A DNA stretch of 64,000 nucleotides from Branchiostoma lanceolatum (taxonomy: Eukaryota; Chordata; Leptocardii; Amphioxiformes; Branchiostomatidae), in assembly GCF_035083965.1 (NCBI RefSeq), contig NC_089724.1:23774474-23838473 (forward strand), written 5' to 3'. The notes beneath the pieces were generated by a model. That model worked only from the letters and a program-made list of their open reading frames with translations, ran no database searches and had not been told where the DNA came from. Within the stretch, counting starts at the first letter, position 1; every line of letters starts with the position of its first letter. Made by a program: the position numbers and the translations under genes. Of the stretch, positions 22,801 through 34,735 are shown piece by piece.

Positions 22801-25041
22801 GTCTGACAGAAACAGCGACGACAAAAAGAACTGTTGAAACAATAGAAAATACGATTTTCTATTATGGTTGTGTCTACTTCGATTTTAGAAATTGAAAAAA
22901 AAAATTATCTCACCAGTCAGTTCGCCATCTTCAGTCGATTCTTCTTCTTCCACTGAAAAAAAAAGAAACAAAATTTATTATTTCATGTCCTGATCGATGT
23001 CACTGAGGTATGAAGATGTGTCTACGTTATGCATAGCTGGTAAGGAAATATGTCTTTATTTACAATTTCTACAGACACACAAAAAATATGAAATATGCTT
23101 CCCAAAAAAATCAGAGCAGCATGTAATCAACACAGCTGCAGTATGCACACAAAATAGATGTATTCATTGCAACTTAATAAAATAACACTGCATGAAATCT
23201 AATGTTCAAGCACCCCTTTAATCACGCATAAAGGTTATATTTTCTAATGAGAGTATGCTCAATGTATGCCTTACGACTACTTTAAGTTTGCGTAAAGATC
23301 AGGTTTCTTGCAGTGCAAGAAGATGTGACTTACCGGAGCAGAATCCATAGGTCTTGGCGCAGCAAGTCTCAGCTAGCATCCCTGTCACACCTCTTTTTTT
23401 GATGTAGGGGCAGAAGCGTTTCGAAGGGTGGATGTCCTCGCAAGTATTCTCTACAATTGTAAGGAACAAAACCAGTCAGCAGCACTAGTTGAGTTTGTGG
23501 CACGTTTTTGCATTTGGAGAATTAATGCGAGTTTTAGAATATTTGCAACTCAATCGTACTACTACACTAACGGCTCCGGCCCTGACTTGTCGCCAAGGAC
23601 CTTGCACGTGCACGCACACGTACACCACGGACACACACACGAGTGTGCTGGTGTAAACTTACCTCCGGTACATTGGCCACATGATTCCGCACAGTAGCGG
23701 GTCATGAACAGGCGGTATCTCCTGCTGTCGCAGTAGTTCATACCAGCCCACAGGCGGCAGTGGCACTCGTTCCAGCTGTCCCTACAGACTGCAGCCCGGG
23801 TCTGGGTTATTTGGAAAAAAAAAATTAAAAAAAACCTGGACGCTGCTAAGTGTTGGTTGGCTAACAGTGCTGTCAAAAGTGGCCATCTTACATATAAAGC
23901 CCCTATCTCAATTGACCCGCGGCACACGGTTGACATCGCGTTTTGCATTATACCCTAATATCTAAGTCAATGGTAACACAAATCCAGTCTAGGACGCAGC
24001 GACGCCGCCAACGTGCCGCAGGTCCCGTGAGATAGGGGCTCAAGGACTGCCTGGCCATTGATGTACATTCAAACCTGTACTAGATTTAGTTACCACCTGT
24101 ACACAAGGACTAAAATTGGGACTTTAAGTCTGTCTCTACTAAAAAAAGAAGAAGTCAAATCCAAGCTATCTAGATATAGCCAATGCTAGCGCTTGAGCAG
24201 GCTCTTGCTACAACAGCATAAATCACATGTATGTCTCCTATGCCATGTCCTTGCCATTAGCATTCTGGCATGAACATGCAAAAACACTGTCATCATTAGA
24301 CGTTATACTTACTGGACCTCTAAATTCTGTAGACTTCTGCATTAACAGTTAGACATAAGGCCAAACTCAACGATCGTTAGTCGTTACCTCTCTCTTTGTG
24401 AGCTGAATATCCTCGGCATCAGACCAGGGACCTCCTAGATCAGACTCGTCGATGTCTCCGGACTCCAGTTCATTGATCCGCTCACTAACTATGATTTCTT
24501 CCACCTCGTCCGGCAATTCCGGGGTTTCCATGGATCTGGGATCTCCCAGAAGAACTTCTGGCTCTGCAGAAAGTAAAATATACTACACTATTAGGTTTGC
24601 TCCTGAGGCTTCGCCAAAAAATACGCCCGCCTCCCTACAGTTAGCCAATACCATGCAAGAACGCTAGCTACATGTGTTCTGGTTCGCCAAATGAACTTTT
24701 GAATATTTTCATAAGAAAAGAAAAGAAAACATGATGTTCACTGCCATAACGGAAATTGTTGATAATCATGCATCTGACGGAACCTGCTGCGACTCTTTGA
24801 CGGCTTTTCCTAGTCCGTTCTGTTTCCTACTTGAATATTCGGCAAGTAAAACAGAAGGTGCTGCCTTGACGAAGTGTTTCACGCACAATTATGCTTTCTA
24901 TAACTTAGGAAACTTAAGAAAGTTGTGTAAGAAAAATGGAAGAAATTATTTACCGTCATCATCCTCTGCTGCTGGCGCACACGTCACGGCAGCCACGAGG
25001 AACGCCAGGCAGAAGGCCAGCACAGAAACCAGCGGGCGCAT
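19855..25041 (-). CDS. Gene B: secreted ShK-ShK-CAP protein, nine exons, 358 aa
   Basis: Paralogue of gene A in the same orientation. Exons 25041-24954, 24563-24388, 23801-23663, 23450-23334, 22952-22914, 22716-22640, 21982-21852, 20993-20819, 19989-19855; 1077 nt with stop; intron phases match gene A exactly. Signal peptide about 1-21, then an acidic propeptide ending LTKRE at residues 84-88. ShK-like module 1 (about 94-131) ends CAESCGQC and module 2 (about 137-172) ends TCCAKTYGFC. A Glu-rich linker (VEEEESTEDGE) precedes the CAP domain (about 190-355): CLDNHNKKR, SQ/STQAERTW, HGENLYW, GHYTQ then MVWK across intron 8, and ILVCMYETAGN. The conserved HGEN and HYTQ histidines and glutamate of the CAP cavity are present. 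An upstream in-frame ATG at 25134 would add 31 residues, but it lies at the expected transcription start and would bury the signal peptide, so I chose 25041. Extracellular; ligand unknown. Confidence 0.87.
20055..20241. mobile_element. Short inverted-repeat element (MITE) in intron 8 of gene B
   Basis: Arms of about 45 bp: ATAAGCCCATTCACGGTTCC..GCAGTGTCAAAGGT against ACCTTTGACACTGCAC..GGAACCGCGAATGCGCTTAT. The spacer is about 90 bp. No coding capacity. Confidence 0.85.
20590..20785 (-). repeat. tRNA-derived SINE in intron 8 of gene B
   Basis: On the minus strand the head reads GTGTGGCGTAACGGCAGGGT..GGTCCTGGGTTCGAATCCCCTGAC, i.e. tRNA-like A and B boxes. The body contains GGGCGCAACATCGG in reverse and CTCACTCCACCCAGCTGT. 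Confidence 0.7.
21022..21245 (+). repeat. tRNA-derived SINE, family S2 (copy 2)
   Basis: Contains AAGGTTCTGGGTTCGAATCC CTGGCAGGCCCCTGTGTTGG and the GGTTAGGGACGT body. Lies in intron 7 of gene B. Confidence 0.7.
21690..21760 (+). repeat. Conserved hairpin repeat (possible Penelope-like element end)
   Basis: CACTGACGAAAGATAGCGGA, then TGCTGTCTGAAACGTC and TGACTGTTTCAAAATTTT, ending CCAGTTGCTTG. A second copy lies in reverse at 33426-33495. Stem AGAYAGC-GGAT-GCTGTCT is flanked by CTGACGA and GAAAC, resembling a hammerhead core. Lies in intron 7 of gene B. Confidence 0.5.
23899..24042. mobile_element. Inverted-repeat element, family M2 (copy 1)
   Basis: Left end AAGCCCCTATCTCAATTGAC CCGCGGCAC; right end GTGCCGCAGGTCCCGTGAGATAGGGGCT. 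Same family as 33846-34069. Lies in intron 2 of gene B. A further partial relative begins near 25628 (AAAGCCCATATCTCACTTGAC). Confidence 0.75.
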
Positions 25042-25160
25042 CTTGAACGTCTGTCGGCTCTTCGGCGACGAAGTACTGGATATAGACGGTTGTCTTGCAC
25101 TCTTCCTAGGTCTGATAACCAACTGAAGACGCATTCTATCCGGAGAGGAGGACTGTCTTG

Positions 25161-25189
25161 CTTTATACTACTAGCTTAGCGCTCATTGG
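25161..25189 (-). promoter_or_regulatory. Putative core promoter of gene B (TATA and CCAAT boxes)
   Basis: CCAAT on the minus strand at 25189-25185 and TATAAAG at 25167-25161, about 120 bp before the chosen ATG. The spacing equals that of gene A. Confidence 0.65.
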
Positions 25190-26566
25190 TTGAATTAGAG
25201 CTAAACAACCCTTTTCTTCGACATCACGCTTGAGAGAAATGTAAAGCGCGACCATCTAGCGAAGAGGTAACAATGATAACACAAGCGAAGCAGCTGCTGC
25301 TCTTTCATCCACAAAGACCGGGTATAGATACAGTAAAAATATGACGGATATATGTCTACAAAGGAAACGGAGAGAATACAAGAAGATGAGAGTTGAAATT
25401 TTGGACGCTAGGCTGACTGATCAAAAAAGCATCTTCTCACTAGGGCTTTTCAAACTACACATTAACATAAAACAAGAGTGTTAAAAATAGACTCGTGGGA
25501 ACTTCTGAATTTTCTTCAGAATTGATTGACTATCTATGTACCCCGTGTGGTACGAAGTATGCAGCGCAAAACAGCCCTCAAGCCGTTACACAATGGGTAC
25601 CTGTTTTCCTCTTACGCATGACTCTTAAAGCCCATATCTCACTTGACTGTGGAATGTTGGCGGCAGCTTCTGAATGACTACCGCCAAGGTCACGCGCACA
25701 AACACCGCCTTGTCGCCGCCAATGTGCCGCTTAGTTAAAAAACGCAAGTGGCAAAATGCCGCGACGTAGCCGCTAACGAGCCGCGTACTAGACTCCAAAA
25801 TTGACCCCCACTGGGAACCATTAGTCGCCAATAGGTCCCCGAACGGCCGCCAAAAGACACCATATCTTCTGTTAAAGTCAGTTTCAAGGTTTGTGTCTTG
25901 TAATAAATCTATAAACAGATACCATTACTCATACATGGTGAAAACACAAATCAGGGCGAAATCTGGTATATCGTTCCTTTTGGTCATTACCGTTACTGTA
26001 AGAGTCTTTTAAGGTTATGGGTATATTTCTTGATATGTTACCTATGTTGCGCCAAGTATCATAAGTGAACATCTTTTTATCGCTCCACAGGTATATTCGC
26101 TGTAACGTTATCGCAGAATTACCTTACTGTGTTGTTCAAATTTCGGATTATTAGTTAGAAAAGGTAGAAATCTCCAGCATATCGCCGGTAATGAAGTCAA
26201 AGAACTCTCGTATTTTGTCGTTATGTAATTTTGTTTACTAACACGTCGCTATTTCAGACATGCCAGCTGCGTTTTTTGTGCAGCATATTTGGAGGGCATG
26301 ACAACATAACTATTGTCAGGTACGTTGTGACCTGTACAGGTTCTTACTGCAGGGTAGTAAACAATAAACAGGTTTGACCTTCGCAATTGTTTACCAAAAA
26401 TGCTATTTATGAAGAGATAAACTGTTCTCCGACTCCAACTCAAAAATTAAACTCACCGAAATTTTCGAATGACTCACGAAGTCTTCTTCAGCTGCCTGGC
26501 CCAGTCGCTGTGCACACGTGACACAAGTTTGAGAAGTTATGCTGACGTCACATTTCCAAACCCGGG

Positions 26567-26642
26567 AGTCAGTCAGTCAGTCAGTCAGTCAGTCAGTCAG
26601 TCAGTCAGTCAGTCAGTCAGTCAGTCAGTCAGTCAGTCAGTC

Positions 26643-26675
<33 letters not shown>

Positions 26676-26775
26676 GTCAGTCAGTCAGTCAGTCAGTCAA
26701 GCAGTCAGTCAGTCAGTCAGTCAGTCAGTCAAGCAGTCAGTCAGTCAGTCAGTCAGTCAGTCAGTCAGTCTGTCT
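26567..26775. repeat. (GTCA)n microsatellite, about 200 bp
   Basis: About 50 GTCA units with a few CCGTCA and AAGCAGTC variants. Open frames here encode only Ser-Val-Gln repeats and are artefacts. Confidence 0.98.
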
Positions 26776-27473
26776 GTTTGTGTGAACGAAGATTAAACAA
26801 TTTAGATCAAGAATATACACTAATGGTGCTCATGATTGAATTTTGCACCTTTTTTGTGTTTTGTTGTCTTTGGTATCATACTTTTCGTTCCCGCTAACTG
26901 CCCGGCCGGACCCTTTTGGGGAAATGTGACCTTAGCATAAATGTCAACCATGGCGATCTCTGAACGATCCTTAAAAGATCCCGGGAGTGACCTTGGCGAT
27001 CCTTGAAAGATCACTTAGCGGCCACTGAGCATTTTGGTCAATTCTAGGTCTCCCAATATGGTCACTTCCACATAACTCAAGAAGCTGTGGATGGATCCTA
27101 ATGATATTTGGTAGGTGGGCAGGGGTAGGGAAACCAAAACTTTGATAATGGACCTCCTAGCGGTTTTCTATGGTACTGTATAGGAAGTTCCGGGTTTGAT
27201 ATCTCGTGTTCTGGACTTGTCATGCTTGTGATTTTTTGTGGTAGGAAGCTTTTCTTTCTTTAAACGTTTTCAGTGTTTTCCTTTCTTTTGAATCATACTT
27301 TTACATAACGTTACTATCTTAACAGCGAGCAGATTATTATTAGAATGGGCAAAGCACTTTGGGATAATGCTTCTGACCGTTTACAGCTTAAAGGTACATA
27401 TCCAACATTTTGTGAAACACTTCCCTGTTACACAATGGATCACAATGACCCCCAGTGGGGTCTTCACGATTCG

Positions 27474-27615
27474 TTGAAAATGAAAAAAATCTCAAGATTT
27501 ATTCTGAAAATCTCAAGATTTTGTATTAAATCTTGAGCTTTTATGAGACAATCTTGAGATTTTATAAGAGTGTCTTAAGATTCTATGAGACAATCTTGAG
27601 ATCTTTGAAAGGTTT
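27474..27615. repeat. Short interspersed tandem motif ATCTTGAGATTTTATGAG
   Basis: Seven or so imperfect occurrences of ATCTCAAGATTT / AATCTTGAGATTTTAT in alternating orientation, giving a self-complementary stretch. No gene. Confidence 0.6.
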
Positions 27616-28009
27616 CAAGATTTTTCCAAGATGGTTTCAAAGCATCTCAATTTTGGTACGTCTGGTAGAAAGGGGGCTACATGTAACCCACCCTCACCCA
27701 CATACCGGATACACCCACCGTCTATTAAAGGCTGCGACCGCTAAAGCGATCAGATTTGACAAATCGATCAAAGAATTATAATAATTTCATAGATAAAGGA
27801 CGTGTGGAAATGGGATCTAAAACAAGGATAGAACGTACCCTATTCAAGAAATTATCAGGCCTCTGTTAACGTGTAACTATACACTCAAATAGGTAACGGA
27901 TATGTCCCAATGCCGCAAAATAAGCAAGGCCAGACTATAAAAAACTGACTTTCATAACACTAGTTCTCACTCAAACCTACTGACTCCATCCTATTGTCTC
28001 TCCTTATCT

Positions 28010-28205
28010 TTGCTAATATGCAGAAATGTTCGTGGTGGTTTCATGTTCACGGTTTTCGCGGTAAGTTCTTCACCGCAAACTTAAAACACCGCGCAAATTT
28101 TTACCCTCCTACCCCATTGTCTACTTTTCCCTCAAACGCGAAATTAAAAGCACCGCGAACACGCAATTTCATCCCGACCGCGTCATCAAAACCGCGCGAA
28201 CTTTG
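28010..28205 (+). repeat. Dispersed repeat family R1 (copy 3)
   Basis: TTCGTGGTGGTTTCATGTTC, ACGGTTTTCGCGGTAAG, ACCGCAAACTTAAAACACCGCG and GCACCGCGAACACGC in the same order as copies 1 and 2. Confidence 0.7.
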
Positions 28206-28596
28206 AGTATCTTGTGTCGACGTATCAATTTACATAAGTGTCAAGTGGATAAGAGAGTTCAGCATCATCTTTATTCGCACAGACCAACGACACATTTGAA
28301 ACACTGGGACAAGATGAAGGCTTAAAAACACCTCGGTCGGTCGGCCCCTTAACTTGATTAGATCAAGAATCCGTAGGGCGTAAGGTTTGAAAAAAAGTTC
28401 TGTGCATCTGACATCGATATTTTACTGATATACAAGTCTACTTCTATTGATATTGCACAATTGTTATAATTTCTGCCGCTCACTACTATTGCACTTGAAT
28501 ACATATGTAGGTTACGGCTGGGAAACAGCCCAAACGGCGATTCCCACACACGGGAGAGTCCCTTAGCTTTCGCAATATATTGCGTAGCCGTAGGAT

Positions 28597-28848
28597 GTGC
28601 AGAGAGCACAGCGCCCTAGTCTGTGCATGAACTTTCTCACCTCTCTGTCTTTCGTGCGTACAGGGCACAGTGATTTCAACTTTCCAACATTGTCACTGTT
28701 AACCCACCGCCTGCTACCCACTGTGCAGAGAGCACAGCGCCCTAGTCTGTGCATGAACTTTCTCACCTCTCTGTCTTTCGTGCGTACAGGGCACAGTGAT
28801 TTCAACTTTCCAACATTGTCACTGTTAACCCACCGCCTGCTACCCACC
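28597..28848. repeat. Perfect 126-bp tandem duplication
   Basis: Two adjacent copies with period 126, starting GTGCAGAGAGCACAGCGCCC and ending CCCACCGCCTGCTACCCAC. The copies appear identical, so the duplication is recent or the period is an assembly artefact. The palindromic stretch GCAGAGAGCACAGCGCC is repeated within it. Confidence 0.9.
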
Positions 28849-31800
28849 TATACGGTAACCACTGTAGCACTATAGCGACTATGTGATTTATTCTCTTCAT
28901 TTGGCCATTTTTGGCGACGCCTCAGGGGCGAGCCAAATTTTTACTATATTGTGTGCAGATTGCAAGAATTCTAGGAATTGTACAGGAATGTGACAGTCCA
29001 TGGGACGATAACTCAAGAATGCCTGGATGTATTGTCTTCATATTTTGTAGGTGGGTAGGTCTGTGAGAGACCTTGTAATGATTGGGTTTTGGGCCCCCTA
29101 GCGACTTTCTATGGTACTTAAGGGGAACTTTCACTTTTTAAATCTCGTCTTCTGAACATGCTATAGTCATGATTTTTTAGTGGTGGATAGCTCTTTGTTA
29201 GGAAAATATGTCCTGTAGATTTGGACCCCCTAGCGGCTTTTTTTTGGAACTGCAGGAGCTGATTTTGACTCAAACTTTGAAAGAGAATAACGCAAGAAGG
29301 GGATGACGGATCATCATAATTTTTCGTGTGTAGATAGCTTAAGTGATGATTTACATAATCATATACTAATTATGCAAATCAATATCTGATTTGCATAATT
29401 AATGAGGACAGTTAATAAATCAGCTGCATTCTATAATATTATAGGACTCTCAAACACATGACATATGTAACTGAGAAAGAGATGAATATCGATAGATATC
29501 AATTATGCAAATTGATACTTAATTTGCATAATTAATGACAAAATGCTTTAAATCCATAGTGGTAAATGACTGGGATTTCATTTTTGCACCATTTGGAAGT
29601 TAAGTAAATGTGGCCACTACTAGACACAAATCTTGCATAGAGGGCCTCATTTACATAATTTTTGAGGAAATGGTACGATATCTTTTTTTGTGAAAACAAG
29701 ATTTTCATACATTGGACAACTTGTGCTATTTTGGTAGAGAAGGTGATCGACTGATATGATTTATGCGAGGTCCTTATTTGCATGTTGGCTAAAAACGAAA
29801 ACGTTAACAGAGACCACCGTCGCCATGGCAACATCTTTTTATGTTGCCAATCTTGTTCTATCTGCAACTGCTTGAGCACTTTGTTGAAATGGGACAGTCA
29901 GTTTGATAAGGGTCAACTTCGGTTCAGCCGTGTTTTGTATGGTGATGCCCGATACGAGGGTCGTAGGCAGAATGTCCGGAGGTATTGTGGTGCGTGTCCC
30001 GCTCTTTAAGACTTCAGGGCTCAAGTCACATCTTATCATTTTCATGAAAAATGAAAATTAGGTTTGTCTGTGTGTCTATTTCTGTGTGTGTGTGCGTGTC
30101 TCTGTGTTTCCGGACTTTTGTAGTTAGCTAGAATATTAAGAACCTCTTAGTGTATTGTGATGATATTTGGTATGTGGATAGGTCTTGGGAAGACGAAGGT
30201 CGATTTTGGACCCCCTGGTATGTGACCTTGGTACTGCAGCAGGACTGCAACGTTTTTCGTATCTTTTGACCTGGATTTGCTTTTTGGTGGCAGATAGCTT
30301 GTGATGTAAGAAAGGAGTGGTGTAGGGCCCCTAGTAGCTTGTCAACATCTTTCAATGAGCATAACTGAACAAAGGAATGGCATACTAGTATTTCCATGAT
30401 AGTATGCAGGCAGCTTAGACAGACACGTGCAAAGTGAAGTGCACATTACGCAAATTGGGACTTTTTTTGCATGATAGATGACGAAAATCTATATTTGCAG
30501 TGTTTTCCATTATAAGACTCAAGTACATGTAACATATGTGGTTTATGGCAGGTGGAACATCAACCGGTACCAATTATGCAAATGAATTCCTTATTTGCGT
30601 CATTACTGCAAAAGTGTCACAATTCTTCTGAGTAGCAAATGATTGCACCGTCAACATTGTGACATGTGCAAGGTAGCTAAAGGTGTACATGACCAATCAT
30701 ATATTATGTAAATTTGAAAGTCATTTGCATAATCAGAATAGTTCATGGAGATATGAAGTTTCCGAACTCTTGTTGTGTAACTGGTGTTTCCACCGTTGAG
30801 TGCCAATGCTGTAGAGTGGTTACCAGTTCCTTAAGCACACAACTGTTGCGCCAAGTATATCTGGCCGTCAGTGCCACTGAACAGGCATTTAGGTCATGAA
30901 AAAGTGGCTGGTGGCCTTGACACAATGGCCATTTTGTTGAAACCCAGCGGACCAAGTTGTCTCGTGTTGGGAGCCAGTTCGTCACCCCGTTCACCGCGAA
31001 CTCAAAGACACCTCGCGGGGCATTGTACAGGGGACTTCTCCATCTTAAGTCATGTGTTCTTGGTGGTTGTTTGACACACCAGGTTAGCCAAGGTACCTAA
31101 ATATACATAACGTGTGTTGAACAACATTTCTGAAAAATTGTTACAATTGAATATTAATGCAGAGCTAACACAGGGCACACGTCTGTGTGCATATTTGCTC
31201 CACTTGACCCTTGGCTTGTGATGACAGATTAGGACGAGATGAGACCTGGGACTGCAGACAGTGTGTCTCTCCTCCATCCAGCATTTCTTTTGCGAAGTCA
31301 GGTAGCTCAGAGTGCAGATGTATTAATGTTGATGTTCAAACCTCAATTAGTAACGGGAGTCGCCCAAACATAGGACGTTTTTTTACGCGCTCGAACTCAC
31401 GGCGCTCCATTGCTGGTTGCCAGAGAATGGTCATGTTTTAATGAATGAATTTTGAACACACTCATCTAAAGAACATAAATGGACAGGAAATGTATTCATA
31501 CTGTTCATGGGCCCTTCACGCTCCGAGTTACAAGCGGCAAACGCTGTGAGACGTTTACACCAAGTACCTTCTGATTTAGTGCTACGCCAGATAGTGTGCC
31601 TAACTTAGTATGCTTTGGTAATTTTGCTCTCTTCGGAAGTTGGTGATGAAGTTAGGAAAATGTAAATAAGCCTTGAAGTCTGCTATATTATAGCTTTCTT
31701 TTGACCGGAAAATTTTGACTGTGTGCACTTCTAACGTCATGTGAGAAGGGCTATATCTAGCGCATCCCAGCTCATGTTTCGGCGGGAAATGGGCTACTAC

Positions 31801-33425
31801 GCACTTTGCGCGCGGCCCGACGTACGTCTTGCATGCGACCCGACTTACAAAATCATTACGAAAAAACGACACCGCTTACATCAACAATACTCCGTCTACT
31901 TATTGGGAAATATCTTCGCCATATCTGTATTCAGTTTCCTTTTCATAGACGGTACCAATCACATGTTAGAGCGTTACAAAGCTGTGCGTTGAATCGCCGT
32001 CCGCCAGCATCGCGCCCCAAAAATGGCGGGAAAACAACGTTGCCAGACGGCAGCGATGTTTACGTTGTTTTCTTTGGTCGGTTTTCTTCTCAACAAACAC
32101 TTAAAGACCCAATTTTTTTTGTTTTATGAAGTTATATTTCTTATGTGTATGATAGTTGTATATCTGCTTGGCACAGGTCGTATATTTAGGTGTCGGGCCG
32201 TCTAGCTACGCAGTCACCCTCTACTCAGCGTTGCCATCATTATCGTCAAAATACTATTCTCGACAAAACAAGAAATGAATATGTACACATATGTTTTGAA
32301 TGTAAATAAAAATTATGTGCATGGACTTGGTTAATTTATCTTCCTTATGAGCATAATCAGTGGACACAAACACGATGTACTTATGCATAACAAGATCACT
32401 AAAAACCCGTCCTAAGTTAGGGCGCGTCCTAAGGTAGGGCAACCCCCGTTATAACGTTATCTCTTAAACAGTGTTGTGGTGATAGAGCCTGTGTGTGTAG
32501 AACAAGCATTTTGTGTTTGGAGACAAACAATGCGACAATGTGCTTGCTTGATGTCGCAAGGACAGGGCACCGCCTTTTTGCTATTGACGCCAACTCAACA
32601 GAAAGATAAGCAGCGTTTTTCAAATATTTTAAGTCTTGTGACTTGGCTGTCTCTCTCTTGCGCACGGGACCTCCAAAGGACTGCAACCCTGACCAGACGT
32701 AACCTGGCATCCAGTCTACCGTGGTTTTGTCGGGCTGTCTTCAGGGCAGAAGGGGCTTTCCGCCGCCTGGGTAATCTTTGGCACCCGATGGTAGTTTAAC
32801 GCGGTGGCAAATTGAACTACTACGGCGTAAAACAACCACGGGGGTGCAAAATATTACTCTGGCGGCAGAGGGCTCCGTCTGCCCCGCAGAAAACTTGGTC
32901 AAAGATAGGTCGGCCTAACCACGATAGGCTTGATGCCAAGTTAGGCCAGCAGCGAACATGTGTACGCGTATATGTAGTCAAGACGGCTCGGCCAAAATCT
33001 CACGTGTCGAGAATGCAGAAGCGAAAGGACGAACTTTATCAAGTTCTCCACTCAACAACGGCCAAAAGTTCCTCTGAATTTGTACTTTGCAAAATTTACC
33101 ATATTCTGGTTATACATACACTTAAGTGTCTTCACCTTGACAAAGTGATCGCATCTTCTACTTTCAAAGCATTATACTGCCTCCCTTTATAAAAGTTGAT
33201 CATGCTGCGAATAAGGTTATTGTTCTCCCCTTTATTTCCCTTTGTCTATTCGTACCGGTCACTTGTTTGGTTACTAACCTATAAATGCACAGACTGCCGT
33301 TAATCTAATTCATATTGGGCTTGGCAACAGAAGAGGAGAAGAAGAAGTTTGCGGCCTCATCCAGAACTAAGATGTTGATGAAGGTTAGGGATCCAGGTAA
33401 TAAGATACCCCCAAAATAGTTACTG

Positions 33426-33495
33426 AAGCAACTGGATAAAAGTTTGAAACAGTCAGACGTTTCAGACAGCATCCGCTGTCTTTCGTCAGTTCCTC
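33426..33495 (-). repeat. Conserved hairpin repeat, copy 2
   Basis: Reverse complement reads AACTGACGAAAGACAGCGGA, TGCTGTCTGAAACGTC and TGACTGTTTCAAACTTTT, nearly identical to 21690-21760, with a perfect 7-bp stem AGACAGC/GCTGTCT. Confidence 0.55.
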
Positions 33496-33845
33496 AATAT
33501 GTATTAAAGTAGCGAGAAAAACAAGGGCGAACTGTGATCAGAGCTGTGTGAGTCGTGTTTCTCACGTCATAAAATCTGTGAAGACTTTGATTTTCAACTT
33601 GGAAGAAGTGGGTATCTGACATTTCAGCAGGCCAAGTTCACCCCCTTACATCAGGTCACAGCTTAATTTTTCATGTGTTGTTTTCCTTCTCTCTAACCTA
33701 ACGTCCCTGGATGTCGCCTTCAAAGTAAAGATCACAATGATTTGAAATTTGGTGGATGTTGATAAAAGGCTTCATACAATATGATATGATTTTGTGCCGA
33801 AATTCGAGTTGTGCACGTTATCTATGGGTGAGACCGAGAACTTAA

Positions 33846-34069
33846 GCCCACCTCTCACTGGACCCGCGGCACGCTGGCGGCGTCGCTGCGTCCTAAACTG
33901 GATTTGTGTTAACCTTGACTTAACAATGGGAATATCATTCAAAACGTACAAGTATGACCAAAAAGACAACAAAACACACAAAGCTTAAAAAGATTTGTTT
34001 TTTTTGTCTTCGATCGGCCGCAGCGACGCCGCCAGCGTGCCGCGCCTCCAGTGAGAGGGGGGGGGGCTT
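33846..34069. mobile_element. Inverted-repeat element, family M2 (copy 2)
   Basis: Left end AGCCCACCTCTCACTGGACC CGCGGCACGCTGGCGGCGTC; right end GACGCCGCCAGCGTGCCGCG CCTCCAGTGAGAGG, followed by a G-run. The arms are about 45 bp and the middle is shared with 5740-5945. Confidence 0.85.
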
Positions 34070-34511
34070 TACTGATCACCCCCGTATGCATAGAACACTG
34101 CGTGTGACCCAACGTGTTCTCACAGATCTTCAATAGGAGACTAACTTTCTCACAGAAATCATTCAACCTGCACCATAGCAAACAAAAGAGGCTTAAAATA
34201 AAGTAGAATTTGCGAGAAGGACGCGCTTGGTGGTCTGGCATGATTGATGAGTGAACCTTGATGACACAACGTTTGGTGACTTCTGAGCAGAGGTACGAAG
34301 AGGTTGACAAAACAGTTCAGACAATGGAGACAAATTGCTTTTCAAGTGGACTGTTGGCAGAAAGTTTTGTTGATGAAATATGGAACGATACAGATGGTGT
34401 TGATACCAAAATAAACAAACAGAACAACAGGCGCGGCCGGGAGTTGATGGGTTGTTGCTCACCGTTCGTTCGGTCGTTCCTACCTCATGAACTTGCCATA
34501 ATAAAAAAAGG

Positions 34512-34735
34512 CAGCAAGGCGGTCTTGTGGTTAGGGTTGTTGACTTAGAATTGAAAGGTTCTGGGTTCGAATCCCTGGCAGGCTCCAGTGTTCTGCCCAC
34601 GGGAAAGGCAGTTAACACCAATTTCGCCACTCTACTGACAGGTGAAAGTTAATATATAGCTTCGGTTAGGGGCGTCCTCTCGTTCGGACGGGACGTAAAG
34701 CTACTAGGGAGCTAAACTTACGTCACTTCTTCCCG
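34512..34735 (+). repeat. tRNA-derived SINE, family S2 (copy 3)
   Basis: GTCTTGTGGTTAGGGTTGTT then GGTTCTGGGTTCGAATCCCT, CAGTGTTCTGCCCACGGG and GGTTAGGGGCGTCC. The minus-strand open frame across it has the Arg-Asp-Ser-Asn-Pro-Glu-Pro translation commonly produced by such SINE heads and is not a gene. Confidence 0.75.

Larger units (their letters stand above)
27060..30320 (+). repeat. Dispersed repeat family R2, several degenerate copies
   Basis: Recurring modules are ATGATATTTGGTAGGTGGG, GGACCCCCTAGCGGCTTT, TATGGTACTG and GACTTGTCATGCTTGTGATTTTTTGTGGT. Copies sit near 27070-27260, 28960-29200, 29200-29340 and 30120-30320, and a reverse copy near 34745-34945. Interspersed ATTATGCAAAT / ATTTGCATAATTA AT-rich modules recur from 29340 to 30740. 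The type is unknown; it may be the non-coding part of a LINE or a long MITE. Confidence 0.6.

Noticed and set aside
22352..22837. 161-aa plus-strand frame
   Set aside because: Runs antisense across exon 6 of gene B; the minus-strand exon has CAP motifs and splice sites, the plus frame has neither.
25014..25134. Upstream ATG at 25134 as the start of gene B
   Set aside because: It lies about 30 bp after the TATA box, adds a basic stretch before the signal peptide, and the matching ATG in gene A is out of frame.
26469..26897. 142-aa and 85-aa Ser-Val-Gln-repeat open frames
   Set aside because: They are translations of the (GTCA)n microsatellite; no start context, domain or splice support.
32476..33192. 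Two adjacent plus-strand frames of 107 and 126 aa as a possible gene
   Set aside because: No recognised motif, no signal peptide, no plausible shared splice structure, composition like the surrounding non-coding DNA.
34193..34630. 145-aa minus-strand frame
   Set aside because: Its recognisable part is the translation of a tRNA-derived SINE head.
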